From JACVRM01 sp963839815 (GTDB lineage Bacteria > Actinomycetota > Thermoleophilia > Gaiellales > Gaiellaceae), in the NCBI GenBank assembly GCA_963839815.1, contig CAWIWF010000006.1, positions 992,001-1,056,000 of the forward strand: a DNA stretch of 64,000 nt, read 5' to 3'. Below, in pieces: positions 1 through 7,347 of this stretch. Below the pieces are notes generated by a model that searched no databases, was not told where the DNA came from, and saw nothing but the letters and a program-made list of their open reading frames with translations. Made by a program: the position numbers and the translations under genes. The number at the start of each line of letters is the position of its first letter. Within the stretch, counting starts at the first letter, position 1.

Positions 1-963
1 TTCGACGTGCCCGCACCCGGCGGCTTCCCGAGCGCGCCGCCCGCGCAGGGTCGCGGTGTCGAGGCGACCGAGTCCGACCAGGACGACTTCGTCAAGGCAG
101 TCCTGGGCGACGTCGAGGTCACCTGGCGCGGCATCTTCAAGGGCGCCGGCCGCCGCTACCGGCCGTCGCCGCTCGTTCTCTTCACCAGCGCCACCCAGAC
201 GGAGTGCGGCCTCGGCTCGGCGCAAACCGGCCCCTTCTACTGCCCGGCCGACAGCAAGGTCTACATCGACCTGAGCTTCTTCCGCGAGCTCCGCAGCCGC
301 TTCGGCGCGCCCGGCGACTTCGCCCAGGCCTACGTGATCGCGCATGAGGTCGGGCATCACGTCCAGAACCTGCTCGGGATCTCGGATCAGGTCCGTCGCG
401 AGCAGGCCCGCAAGCCCGGTGATGCCAACGAGCTCTCGATCCGGCTCGAGCTGCAGGCGGACTGCTTCGCCGGCGTCTGGGCGCACAGCGCGTACCGGGC
501 GAACCTGCTCGAGCAGGGCGACCTGGAAGAGGGTCTCGACGCGGCCGCTGCTGTCGGCGACGACCGCATCCAGCGCGAGGCGACCGGGCGCATCGACCGC
601 GAGCGCTGGACGCACGGCTCGTCGGACCAGCGCCGCAGCTGGTTCCGCCGAGGCTTCGACGGCGGCGACCCGAACAGCTGCGACAGCTTCGCGGCGACAT
701 CTAGCGACGTGAGCGCGCCCGTCCAGCTCTGGTCGGCGCGCGAGTCGCCGCACGTGGGCATGCTCGAGCTCAGCGAAGCGCAGAGGCGGCGCTCGGAGTT
801 CGTGTGCACCGCCTCGCTCGAGATCGACGGAGAGCGCTCGTCGATCGGGCTGGACATGATCAACCCGTATCTCCACGACATGGCCGGGTTCTTCGAGGAG
901 CTTGCTGCGGTGCCGACGGCTGGCACGACGTCAAGTGCTGGGAGTCCGAGTTCTCAGAGATGA
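1..963 (+). CDS. YpfJ-type neutral zinc metallopeptidase (5' partial, 3' read-through)
   Basis: This is a zinc metalloprotease of the YpfJ family. It carries HEVGH (in IAHEVGHHVQ), followed by the family's second conserved block ELQADCFAGVWAH, where a downstream acidic residue is likely to complete the zinc site. The frame is open to the left window edge, so the GTG at 7 is probably internal and the N-terminal part lies outside. Homology ends near base 695, at the motif DPNSCDSFA that normally closes this family. The frame then continues without a stop into what looks like a second gene (from 709) and stops at 963. A one-base slip near 695 would place a TGA at 710-712, overlapping the GTG at 709 in the GTGA fashion seen elsewhere here. 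The family call is solid; the true 3' end is uncertain. Confidence 0.8.
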   Translation, partial: FDVPAPGGFPSAPPAQGRGVEATESDQDDFVKAVLGDVEVTWRGIFKGAGRRYRPSPLVLFTSATQTECGLGSAQTGPFYCPADSKVYIDLSFFRELRSRFGAPGDFAQAYVIAHEVGHHVQNLLGISDQVRREQARKPGDANELSIRLELQADCFAGVWAHSAYRANLLEQGDLEEGLDAAAAVGDDRIQREATGRIDRERWTHGSSDQRRSWFRRGFDGGDPNSCDSFAATSSDVSAPVQLWSARESPHVGMLELSEAQRRRSEFVCTASLEIDGERSSIGLDMINPYLHDMAGFFEELAAVPTAGTTSSAGSPSSQR

Positions 964-1277
964 CGGTGTGGATGCGGAACAACGGGCAGGGCCTCGTCGC
1001 GGTCGACGTGATGATGCGGTGGCCTCCCCGGTACGAGGAGGAGCGAACCGGCTCGTTCCTCGCAGATGCGGCAGAGCTTCCCCGCTTCTCGAGTCAGTTC
1101 CTCCTGTCCGCCCGCCTCGAGCGCGGCGAGCGCTTCACGTTCTTCGGCGATGCGGGGAAGCGCACGCTGCCCGGGGTGGGCGATCGAGCTCCCGATGGAG
1201 TGAGCCTCACGGCAGGCGTGGCCGAACCACGCTGCGGCCGACGGAGCGCCGCGTCTTTACATGGACAGTCCATGTAA
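709..1277 (+). pseudogene. DUF6228-like protein, frameshifted
   Basis: From the GTG at 709, frame 1 reads a domain with the block MAGFFEELAA. At about 901-914 the homology jumps to frame 3 and continues with DGWHDVKCWESEFSEMTVW and then PRYEEERTGSFLADAAELP. This order (FFE-L block, then GW...W-S-E, then a strand-rich end) resembles the small DUF6228 family. One missing base between GCGGTG and CCGACGGC would restore a single reading frame. The frame-3 part stops with TAA at 1275-1277, inside a long palindrome. Function is unknown. It is either a decayed gene or a gene split by a sequence error; the family assignment is from memory of its pattern and is tentative. Confidence 0.45.
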
Positions 1278-1280
1278 AGA
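1254..1280. repeat. 27-bp perfect palindrome (13+1+13)
   Basis: TCTTTACATGGAC is followed by a single A and then its exact reverse complement. It is AT-rich against a very GC-rich background and contains the core GGACAGTCC that recurs in other intergenic regions. It may be an operator, a transcript hairpin end for the upstream gene, or a dispersed repeat. Confidence 0.7.
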
Positions 1281-1917
1281 GGCAGCCGGGCCGACCACGG
1301 CGCTGTCACCGAGAGTGATCCCGGCGAGCGTGGCGACCGCGGTGCGGCGGGCAGCGGGTCAGTCCCCGTGGGGACAGACCCTGCGCTCGCGGTAGCCGTT
1401 GCGGTTGCGTCAGTGAGCGAGCCATGCCCCGCGCCCGTGAGGGCGTGCGGCACGGCGAGCGTGGCGACGCGGTGCAGCTGTAGCGCAGGTAGCCGTTGCC
1501 GTTGCGGCAGTGAGCAAGCCATGCCCGCGCGAGGGCGCCGGCACGGCGAGCGTGGCGACCGCGGGCAGGGCGCGCAGAGCGGCCTGCGGCGCGAGCGCGC
1601 GCCCGGCAGGTGCCGCCGCGGTCGTCTCGGCGGAGCCGGGCCGCGCCCGGCGCAGCGACGACGCGCGCAGGCGCGTCTGGCTAGTGCGAGACGCCGACGC
1701 GGAGTCAAGCCCCTCGCAAGGACATGCCCTGCAGCGCCGTCGCCGCATTGACAGGCCATGCCCCGCGCCCGCCTTCCCGGCTGAGGCGGGCTTGGCCCGC
1801 CGCAGCTACGACGCGGCTCCGCGCGTCATTAGACGAGGGGGCCCACGGGGGAAACCGGGTTTCCCCCGTGAGTCATCGAGGGGGGAACACGCCGTTCCCC
1901 ACTCGAATGGAGCGGCT
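1281..1917. other. Gene-free region with imperfect tandem repeats and palindromes
   Basis: I see no convincing gene here. An imperfect duplication starts with GGTAGCCGTTGC at 1391 and again at 1488 (offset 97), each copy running through a CCATGCCC block to GGCGAGCGTGGCGAC (1454 and 1545); a further copy of that last block sits at 1323. CCATGCCC(C)GCGC recurs near 1431, 1519 and 1756. A near-palindrome lies at 1357-1380 (GTCCCC, GT, GGGGAC with flanking GGTC/GACC), and a hairpin GGGGAAC / GTTCCCC at 1882-1900. All frames across the region give low-complexity Arg/Ala-rich products, as expected of non-coding GC-rich DNA. Confidence 0.55.
1844..1870. repeat. Second 27-bp perfect palindrome (13+1+13)
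   Basis: CACGGGGGAAACC, a single G, then the exact reverse complement. It has the same 13+1+13 geometry as the palindrome at 1254-1280 but a different sequence. It lies about 50 bases beyond the stop of the minus-strand DUF4234 gene and could serve as its terminator hairpin, though no U-tract follows. Confidence 0.65.
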
Positions 1918-2313
1918 TCACGACGCGACGCGTTCTGAAGCCGCGGTCTCCCAGTACCGGTTGAGCGCGCCCTGCACCTTGAAGAACCAGACGAACGTCC
2001 CGATCACGAGCAGGAGGTTCCAGAGCCCGGTCGTGCCGCGCACGGGCGGCTCGCGCCCGTCCTGCTCGTACATCTGGCGGATCTCGGACGGGATCACGAA
2101 GACGGTGACGATGCTGACGACGAGGTAGATGACGAGCCCGACCACGCCGCCGACGCCGTTCCCCGAGTGGCGCTTGACCTCCTCGTGGGTCTTGTACGTC
2201 CAGTAGATGCCGTAGATCCCGAAGGTGACGATGAAGAGCAGGATCGAGAGGCCGATCGAGCGCGGCTTTCCGAGCGGGCCCGGGTTGCCGCGGGCGTCGA
2301 CGGGAGCATCCAT
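1918..2313 (-). CDS. DUF4234 membrane protein
   Basis: This is a 131-residue protein of the DUF4234 family, small membrane proteins of unknown function. It has the characteristic first helix and turn GIYGIYWTYKTHEEV, a second hydrophobic segment (VVGLVIYLVVSIVTVFVI) and a third near the C-terminus (LWNLLLVIGTFVWFFKV). The longer open frame begins at 2409, but the ATG at 2313 immediately precedes the conserved part and leaves 40 bases to the divergently read folP, so I chose it. The gene is transcribed away from folP and ends in the repeat region. No regulatory partner is visible. Confidence 0.75.
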   Translation of the reverse strand: MDAPVDARGNPGPLGKPRSIGLSILLFIVTFGIYGIYWTYKTHEEVKRHSGNGVGGVVGLVIYLVVSIVTVFVIPSEIRQMYEQDGREPPVRGTTGLWNLLLVIGTFVWFFKVQGALNRYWETAASERVAS

Positions 2314-2353
2314 GCCGCGGGATTCGGCGCGCGCGCCGAGTAGCCTTCCTGCC

Positions 2354-3175
2354 GTGCGGGCGTCGTTCGTGGAGCGTTTCCCTCGCCCCTCGGTGATGGG
2401 GATCGTCAACGTGACGCCGGACTCCTTCTACGACGGCGGCAGCAACCTCGACCCAGGCGACGCCGTTGCGACGGCTCGGCGGCAGGTCGAGGAGGGTGCC
2501 GCGATCGTGGACGTCGGCGGCGAGTCGACGCGCCCCGGCTCCGACGGTGTCTCTCTCGACGAGGAGCTCCGCCGCGTGCTGCCCGTCCTCGAGGCGCTCG
2601 GCGGCGACGTGCCGGTGTCGATCGACACGGCGAAGGCCGAGGTGGCCCGGCGGGCGATCGCGCTCGGGGCCGAGCTCGTCAACGACGTCACCGCTTTGCG
2701 CGCCGACCCCGAGCTCGCGGGGGTGGTCGCCGAGACCGGCGTGGACGTATGCCTCATGCACATGCAGGGCGAGCCGCGCACCATGCAGTCTGCTCCCCGC
2801 TACGACGACGTCGTCGCCGACGTGAAGGCGTTCCTCGAGGAGCGGCTACGCGTGGCGGTCGACGCCGGCATCGCCGAGGATCGCGTCGTGCTCGATCCCG
2901 GCATCGGCTTCGGCAAGACGGTCGAGCACAATTTCGAGCTCGTTCGCCGGCTCGGCGAGCTGGGGGCGCTCGGCCGGCCGCTGCTGGTCGGCTTCTCCCG
3001 CAAGAGCTCGCTCGGCCGCATCCTTGGCGATCCGGAAGCTCGGAGCGGGCCGCTGTCGGCGAGCCTCGCGGTCGCCGTCGCCGCCTACGAGCGTGGCGCC
3101 CACATGCTCCGCGTCCACGACGTGCAGGAGCACGTCGAGGCGCTGGCCGCGGCGCGAGCCGTGGTGGCCGCATGA
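2354..3175 (+). CDS. folP: Dihydropteroate synthase
   Basis: FolP condenses 6-hydroxymethyl-7,8-dihydropterin diphosphate with p-aminobenzoate to give dihydropteroate in folate synthesis. The 273-residue protein shows the family landmarks in order: VMGIVNVTPDSFYDGG near the N-terminus, the loop GGESTRPG, SIDTAKAEV, NDVTAL, LMHMQGEP, and DPGIGFGKT, then GFSRKS near the C-terminus. The GTG at 2354 gives the usual short lead before the first motif; the frame is open further upstream but would overlap the divergent DUF4234 gene. It overlaps folB by an ATGA junction, indicating translational coupling. Confidence 0.95.
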   Translation: MRASFVERFPRPSVMGIVNVTPDSFYDGGSNLDPGDAVATARRQVEEGAAIVDVGGESTRPGSDGVSLDEELRRVLPVLEALGGDVPVSIDTAKAEVARRAIALGAELVNDVTALRADPELAGVVAETGVDVCLMHMQGEPRTMQSAPRYDDVVADVKAFLEERLRVAVDAGIAEDRVVLDPGIGFGKTVEHNFELVRRLGELGALGRPLLVGFSRKSSLGRILGDPEARSGPLSASLAVAVAAYERGAHMLRVHDVQEHVEALAAARAVVAA

Positions 3176-3528
3176 CGCTGACGCTCGAGCTGCACGGGCT
3201 CGAGGTGCCCGGCCGCCACGGCGTGGGCGACGCGGAGCGCCAGCTGCTGCGCGTCTTCCGCTACGACCTCCAGCTCGAGGTGCCCGACGCTGCGCTCTCG
3301 GACCGGATCGAGGACGCCGTCGACTACCGCGAGATCGCCGCCTGCGTGAGGGACGTCTCGGACGGGCGCTCCTACCACCTCGTCGAGGCGCTCGCCGCCG
3401 CGGTCGCCGACGCGATCGTCGAGCGCTTCGGCGTCGACTGGGTTCGGGTTCGCGTCCGCAAGCCGGCACTGGTCGTCTCGGGGCTGCAGCTGGCCGAGTC
3501 GGCGGCCGTCGTCGAGCGGGCGCGCTAG
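3172..3528 (+). CDS. folB: Dihydroneopterin aldolase
   Basis: FolB cleaves 7,8-dihydroneopterin to 6-hydroxymethyl-7,8-dihydropterin and glycolaldehyde, two steps before FolP acts. At 118 residues it has the normal family length, and it carries LHGLEVPGRHGVGDAERQ at the start, DAVDYREIAACV in the middle, and the SYHLVEALAAAVADAI helix followed by a VRVRKP strand. The ATG overlaps the folP stop (ATGA). Its TAG stop at 3526-3528 overlaps by three bases the stop of the convergent subtilase gene (3525-3527). folK follows about 1.6 kb later, beyond the subtilase. Confidence 0.93.
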   Translation: MTLTLELHGLEVPGRHGVGDAERQLLRVFRYDLQLEVPDAALSDRIEDAVDYREIAACVRDVSDGRSYHLVEALAAAVADAIVERFGVDWVRVRVRKPALVVSGLQLAESAAVVERAR

Positions 3529-5132
3529 CGGGTCGTCAGCGTCAGCGTGTAGCTCGCGCGCCGTGCGGCGCCGCGGCCGAGCCAGACGTCGACGTAGACC
3601 GTGCGCGGTGCGCGCAGGCGATTGCGATACACGATCCGCTCCGTCCGCGTGCCGGCGCGGTTGCTGACGCCGAGCCGCTGGCGGGTGGCCGTCGCGCCGC
3701 GCGTGAAGACGGACTTCGTCCCGGGGGCCCACAGCGTCGCCGCCAGGTTGGTGCTCGGTCGCAGGGTGACCGTCAGCGTGCGCCCGGGAGGGATGACCGC
3801 GCGGTAGACATCGGCCGGGTCCTCCCAGCCGTCGATCGTGGCGCGGATCTGCGCCGTGCGCTTCGTCCGGGTCAGGAGCGGCGTGGTGCCCGAGCGGAAC
3901 GTGCGGCTGGGCACGATCTGGTCGATGTCGTCGTTCGGCTCCTGCGGGTCGATCTCGCCGGCCGGCGCGATCAGTGCCGCCGGGATGTCGAGGACGCCGA
4001 AGCCGGTGCGCTGATCCCATCCCGGCGGGCCGACGTCCCGCGCCGAGGCGCGCAACACGTCGGCGACCTGTCCCGCGTTCAGGTCCGGCCTGATCGTCCA
4101 GACGGCGGCCGCGGCGGCGGCGACGATGGGCGTGGCGAAGCTCGTCCCGCTCACGAGCTTCCAGGTATTCGGGTCAGACGGATGCTGCACGGGGATGCTC
4201 TCGCCGGGGGCCGCAAGGTCGACCGCGGGGCTGGTACTCGAGAACGCCGATCGCAGGTCGTCGGGGCCGGTCGCAGCCACGGTCAGGACGTGCGGCAGCG
4301 AGGCCGGGTACTCGAGCGGGCTGCCGCGCTTCCCCTCGTTGCCGGCAGCGGCGACTACGAGCGCACCTCGGCGGGCGGCCGCGACGACGGCCTCGTACTC
4401 GCTGCGGGAGTAGGCCGTGCCCGACAGGCTGATGTTGATCACCGTCCGTCCGGCTGTCGATGCCGCGTGGATGCCGCGGACCACGTCACTCGTGAGCGGC
4501 GCGTCGAACGCTGCCCGGACGGAGTAGCTCCGGAGGAGCGCCTGCGGATAGATGCCGAGGGCCCCGACGCCGTCCGCGGGCGCCGCGGCGACCGAGGCGA
4601 CGTACGTGCCGTGATACGCCGGGCTGTTCCACGCCACCGCGGGGTGCGGGTTGAGCAGGGCGGTGCCGGGCCTGGCGCGAAACTCGACGTGTGTCGTGTC
4701 GAGCCCGGAGTCGACAACGGTGAGCGGCACGCCTGGGCCCGGGGGCGTGAAGCGGTCGGCGCCGACGCGGTACAGGTGCCAGCCGAGCTCGGGCGTCGCC
4801 AGAGGATCGCCGGCGCCGAGACTGGAGGGCGACACCGGCCGGTCGGGCTCGACGTAGCGCAGCAGCCCGGCTCGGCCGAGCGCTGCCGTGACCGGTCGGA
4901 CGCGCGTCGCGGGCACGCGCCAGACTGCGAGCTCCGGGGCGAGGCGCTCGGCGCCAGCCGTGCGAAGCAGGTCGCGGGCCGCGGCCGAGTCCGTCGCGCC
5001 GACCAGCGCCCAGGACGTGCCGGCGTTCGACCCGTCTCTGTCACGCGCCGAGGGCTTCGAAGCGGCGGCGCCGGCGGCGATCGAGAGCGCTCCCGCGCAC
5101 ACCGCGACGAGGAGGAGTTGTCCCCGTCGCAT
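3525..5132 (-). CDS. Secreted S8 family (subtilisin-like) serine peptidase
   Basis: This 535-residue protein has a Sec-type signal peptide (MRRGQLLLVAVCAGALSIAA...), a propeptide-like region of about 110 residues, and a subtilase domain. The triad is visible: Asp141 in VVDSGLD, His174 in YHGTYVAS, Ser331 in SGTSFATP; the oxyanion Asn lies in AAGNEG near residue 264. A C-terminal beta-rich domain of about 170 residues follows, starting near EPNDDIDQI, as in secreted subtilases with pre-peptidase C-terminal-like domains. It is antisense to the folate genes and lies between folB and folK. Its 5' end overlaps the most likely folK start by 15 bases, so the two cannot be independent in transcription initiation. 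Substrate unknown. Confidence 0.9.
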   Translation of the reverse strand: MRRGQLLLVAVCAGALSIAAGAAASKPSARDRDGSNAGTSWALVGATDSAAARDLLRTAGAERLAPELAVWRVPATRVRPVTAALGRAGLLRYVEPDRPVSPSSLGAGDPLATPELGWHLYRVGADRFTPPGPGVPLTVVDSGLDTTHVEFRARPGTALLNPHPAVAWNSPAYHGTYVASVAAAPADGVGALGIYPQALLRSYSVRAAFDAPLTSDVVRGIHAASTAGRTVINISLSGTAYSRSEYEAVVAAARRGALVVAAAGNEGKRGSPLEYPASLPHVLTVAATGPDDLRSAFSSTSPAVDLAAPGESIPVQHPSDPNTWKLVSGTSFATPIVAAAAAAVWTIRPDLNAGQVADVLRASARDVGPPGWDQRTGFGVLDIPAALIAPAGEIDPQEPNDDIDQIVPSRTFRSGTTPLLTRTKRTAQIRATIDGWEDPADVYRAVIPPGRTLTVTLRPSTNLAATLWAPGTKSVFTRGATATRQRLGVSNRAGTRTERIVYRNRLRAPRTVYVDVWLGRGAARRASYTLTLTTR

Positions 5133-5606
5133 ACGCTGATCACTGTAGCCGCGATCGCCTATATCGGCCTGGGCTCGAATCTCGGCGAGCGGGAGGGGTT
5201 GCTGCGCCGCGCGCTCGAGCAACTCGACGCGACGCCGGGCATCCGGCTGCTCGCGACTTCGCGCTTCCGCGAGACCGATCCGGTTGGCTTCACGGAGCAG
5301 CCGCAGTTCCTCAACGCGGCCGCCCGGGTCGAGACGACGCTCTCGCCGCGGGAGCTCCTGGACATGCTGCTCGGCATCGAGACGGCGCTGGGACGGACGC
5401 GGGACGGGCCGCGCTTCGGCCCGCGCACGCTGGACCTCGACCTGCTGCTCTACGGCGACGAGCAGCTGGCAGAGCCGGGACTCACGATCCCGCACCCGCG
5501 CCTGGCCGAGCGAGCCTTCGTGCTCGAGCCGCTCGTGGAGCTCGCGCCCGGGCTCGTCGTTCCCGGGCGCGGCTCTGTGGAGACTCTGCTGGCCGCTCTA
5601 CAATGA
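5118..5606 (+). CDS. folK: 2-amino-4-hydroxy-6-hydroxymethyldihydropteridine diphosphokinase
   Basis: FolK (HPPK) transfers pyrophosphate from ATP to 6-hydroxymethyl-7,8-dihydropterin, the step between FolB and FolP. Landmarks are YIGLGSNLGER at the N-terminus, FRETDPVGF, QPQFLNAA, the signature RDGPRFGPRTLDLDLLLYG, and IPHPRLAERAFVLEPL. The start is unusual: there is no ATG or GTG close to the conserved YIGLGSN. The nearest usable codon is the TTG at 5118, which directly abuts GGAGGAG (5111-5117), a spacing too short to be ideal, and would add about 12 residues (LSPSHTLITVAA). A CTG at 5136 or another non-standard codon is possible. The 5' end lies inside the divergent subtilase gene. Confidence 0.9.
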   Translation: MSPSHTLITVAAIAYIGLGSNLGEREGLLRRALEQLDATPGIRLLATSRFRETDPVGFTEQPQFLNAAARVETTLSPRELLDMLLGIETALGRTRDGPRFGPRTLDLDLLLYGDEQLAEPGLTIPHPRLAERAFVLEPLVELAPGLVVPGRGSVETLLAALQ

Positions 5607-5656
5607 GCTCGTGACCGTCGCGGCCACGATCCACCCCGTGGACGGGGACAGCTGAG

Positions 5657-6019
5657 ATGTCGCACCTCGACGAGCTCGACGAGTTCGAGGCCGAGCTCGA
5701 GCTGCAGCTGAAGAAGGAGTACACGGCCGTCTTCAGCCTGTTTCGCTACTGCGTGCTGACGCAGGACTCGACCTATCTCTGCAACAAGCTCGACCTCAAC
5801 TACGTGCCCCAGCCGAGCTACCCGTTCTTCCACCTGCGCATGGAGGACGTGTGGGTCTGGGACAAGAACCGCCCGACCCGGATGATCCCGCGCGCCGAGA
5901 TCTACACCTCGAGCGATGTCACGGTCGAGGAGCTGCGCGGCGAGGGCGAGGAGTCGAAGCTCACTGCCGAGGCGCTCGCCGAGAAGATCGGCGAGTCGCT
6001 CTCACCCGAAGACGACTAG
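5657..6019 (+). CDS. DUF2469 family protein
   Basis: This is a 120-residue cytoplasmic protein of the DUF2469 family, which is widespread in actinobacteria (for example the Mycobacterium Rv2901c type). It shows the expected acidic amphipathic start (LDELDEFEAELELQLKKEY), AVFSLFRYCV, NKLDLNYVP, and the tryptophan-rich core FHLRMEDVWVWDKNRPTRM, ending in an acidic tail. The biochemical role is unknown. It starts 50 bases after folK on the same strand. Its TAG stop shares a CTAG with the stop of the convergent ankyrin gene. Confidence 0.88.
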   Translation: MSHLDELDEFEAELELQLKKEYTAVFSLFRYCVLTQDSTYLCNKLDLNYVPQPSYPFFHLRMEDVWVWDKNRPTRMIPRAEIYTSSDVTVEELRGEGEESKLTAEALAEKIGESLSPEDD

Positions 6020-6564
6020 CTCCCGCCTGCCCTCTCGAGCAGGTGCCTGACCGACTCGTCCGAGGCGAGGTCTGCCGGACGCGTGCCGTCGTCCATGGCC
6101 AGCGACGGGTCGGCTCCGCGGTCGAGAAGCACGCGTGCGAGAGCGACGTTGCCCGACTGCGCCGCAGTGTGGAGGGCCGTGAACCCGCCTTCGCCCCGTC
6201 CGTTCGGGTCGGCCCCCGCGTCGAGCAGCGCGGCTGCGAGCGCCGTCGAGCCGACGAACGCCGCCGTGCCGAGCGGCCGGACGCGGGCGATCGACCCGGT
6301 CGAGAGCGCCTCCACGTCGGCGCCGTGCTCGAGCAGAGCCTGCACTGCCTCCGGCTGGCCGCCGAAGATCGCCAGGTGGAGGGGGGTGAAGCCGTCCGGG
6401 GCTCGGGCGTGGGCCTGGGCCGGATCGTCGGTGACGAGCGCGCGGAGCCGGTCGACGCGTCCGAACGCGGCCGCATCCCACACCGAGAGCGTCTCGTCCG
6501 GGCCGAGGAGATCCCGTGCTCCCTTCGCATCGCCGGCGTACAGCGCCTGCAGGGCCTCGCTCAT
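6016..6564 (-). CDS. Ankyrin repeat protein
   Basis: A 182-residue protein built from about four ankyrin repeats. Clear ones include DGFTPLHLAIFGGQPEAVQ ALLEHGADV and GGFTALHTAAQSGNVALAR VLLDRGADP, with weaker repeats at the start, middle and end (SLAMDDGTRPADLA). Such proteins act as protein-binding scaffolds; no enzymatic domain is visible. It is transcribed divergently from a MarR gene, with a palindrome between the two starts, so it is the likely target of that regulator. Its stop overlaps the convergent DUF2469 stop. Confidence 0.87.
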   Translation of the reverse strand: MSEALQALYAGDAKGARDLLGPDETLSVWDAAAFGRVDRLRALVTDDPAQAHARAPDGFTPLHLAIFGGQPEAVQALLEHGADVEALSTGSIARVRPLGTAAFVGSTALAAALLDAGADPNGRGEGGFTALHTAAQSGNVALARVLLDRGADPSLAMDDGTRPADLASDESVRHLLERAGGS

Positions 6565-6589
6565 CGTCTGCTCCTGTCCTCCGAGTAGT

Positions 6590-6604
6590 TAGGTAGCCTA
6601 CCTA
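6590..6604. promoter_or_regulatory. Putative MarR operator
   Basis: TAGGTA, three bases (GCC), TACCTA: a perfect inverted repeat, AT-richer than its surroundings, between the divergent starts of the ankyrin gene (6564) and marR (6610). Position and symmetry fit a dimeric winged-helix operator controlling both genes. This is an inference from layout. Confidence 0.55.
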
Positions 6605-6609
6605 TCAAA

Positions 6610-7059
6610 GTGAGGTCAGAAGTACAAGCCGTATCCGACCTGCTGCACTCGGCGGCGATCCACCTGCTGCGCCGCGCGCGCTCCGAGGACGGTGCGACGG
6701 GTGTCGGCCCGGCGCGGCTCTCCGCGCTGTCGGTGGCTGTCTTCCGCGGGCCGCTGACCGTCGGTGAGCTCGCGAGCGCCGAAGGTGTCCGCTCCGCGAC
6801 GATGAGCGGGATCGCCAACGGGCTGGAGCGGGAGGGGCTCGTCAGGCGGAGGCCGCACCAGACGGACGGGCGCGCCGTGCTGATCGAGGCGACGGACGAG
6901 GGCCGCCGCGTGCTGGCGCGGGGACGAGCCCGCCGAGTCGACCTCATCGCCGACCGGCTGGGCGACCTGCCGACCGCCGAGCTCGAGACGCTCCGCCGGG
7001 CGGCCGAGCTGCTCGAGGAACGGTTCGCTGCTCAGCCGTGGCGCCCGGTGGAGCGCTAG
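6610..7059 (+). CDS. MarR family transcriptional regulator
   Basis: A 149-residue winged-helix regulator. The helix-turn-helix is GPLTVGELASAEGVRSATMSG, followed by the recognition/wing stretch LEREGLVRRRPHQTDGRAVLI, whose D-x-R tip is typical of MarR proteins. The helices at both ends should form the dimer interface. Start is the GTG at 6610, five bases after the palindrome that probably binds the protein, which would allow autorepression. It is divergent from the ankyrin gene. The ligand is unknown. Confidence 0.9.
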   Translation: MRSEVQAVSDLLHSAAIHLLRRARSEDGATGVGPARLSALSVAVFRGPLTVGELASAEGVRSATMSGIANGLEREGLVRRRPHQTDGRAVLIEATDEGRRVLARGRARRVDLIADRLGDLPTAELETLRRAAELLEERFAAQPWRPVER

Positions 7060-7347
7060 TCGACCGCTGGGCCGCGCCGTATCACGCTTCCGGCTCTCCG
7101 ACGCGGCGCGCGGTCGTCCGTCGAGGGCTTCCGCGGCGCTGACGAACGGCCTGACCGCTTCAGCATGTCCGCGCGGGCCATGTCTGCCGCGGACATGTCT
7201 GCTTCGACCCGTCTCCCCACCCTGGGTGGGGGGTTGTCTCCACCCTCGTGACCCGGGGCGGACGCTAGCGGCCGAGCCGTGCCGTGTCTGACACAGGAGT
7301 GCGCCGATCCTGTGCCGGTCCCGACCGCGCGTCAGTAGCCTGCGCCC
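7060..7347. other. Intergenic region with CATGTC repeats and a hairpin
   Basis: No gene is supported in this 288-base stretch. It holds three CATGTC blocks (near 7164, 7179 and the palindrome-like GGACATGTCT at 7191-7200) and a strong hairpin CCCCACC-CTG-GGTGGGG just after 7210. A closely related arrangement (GCCGCGGACATGTC, then a CCC...GGGTGGGG hairpin) occurs at about 49625-49665. The hairpin could terminate marR; the coaX promoter should lie near the end. Confidence 0.5.

Noticed and set aside
1510..1938. Open frames in the repeat-rich gap
   Set aside because: Products are Arg/Ala/Gly-rich with no motif, they change frame across the duplicated units, and no ribosome-binding site stands out.
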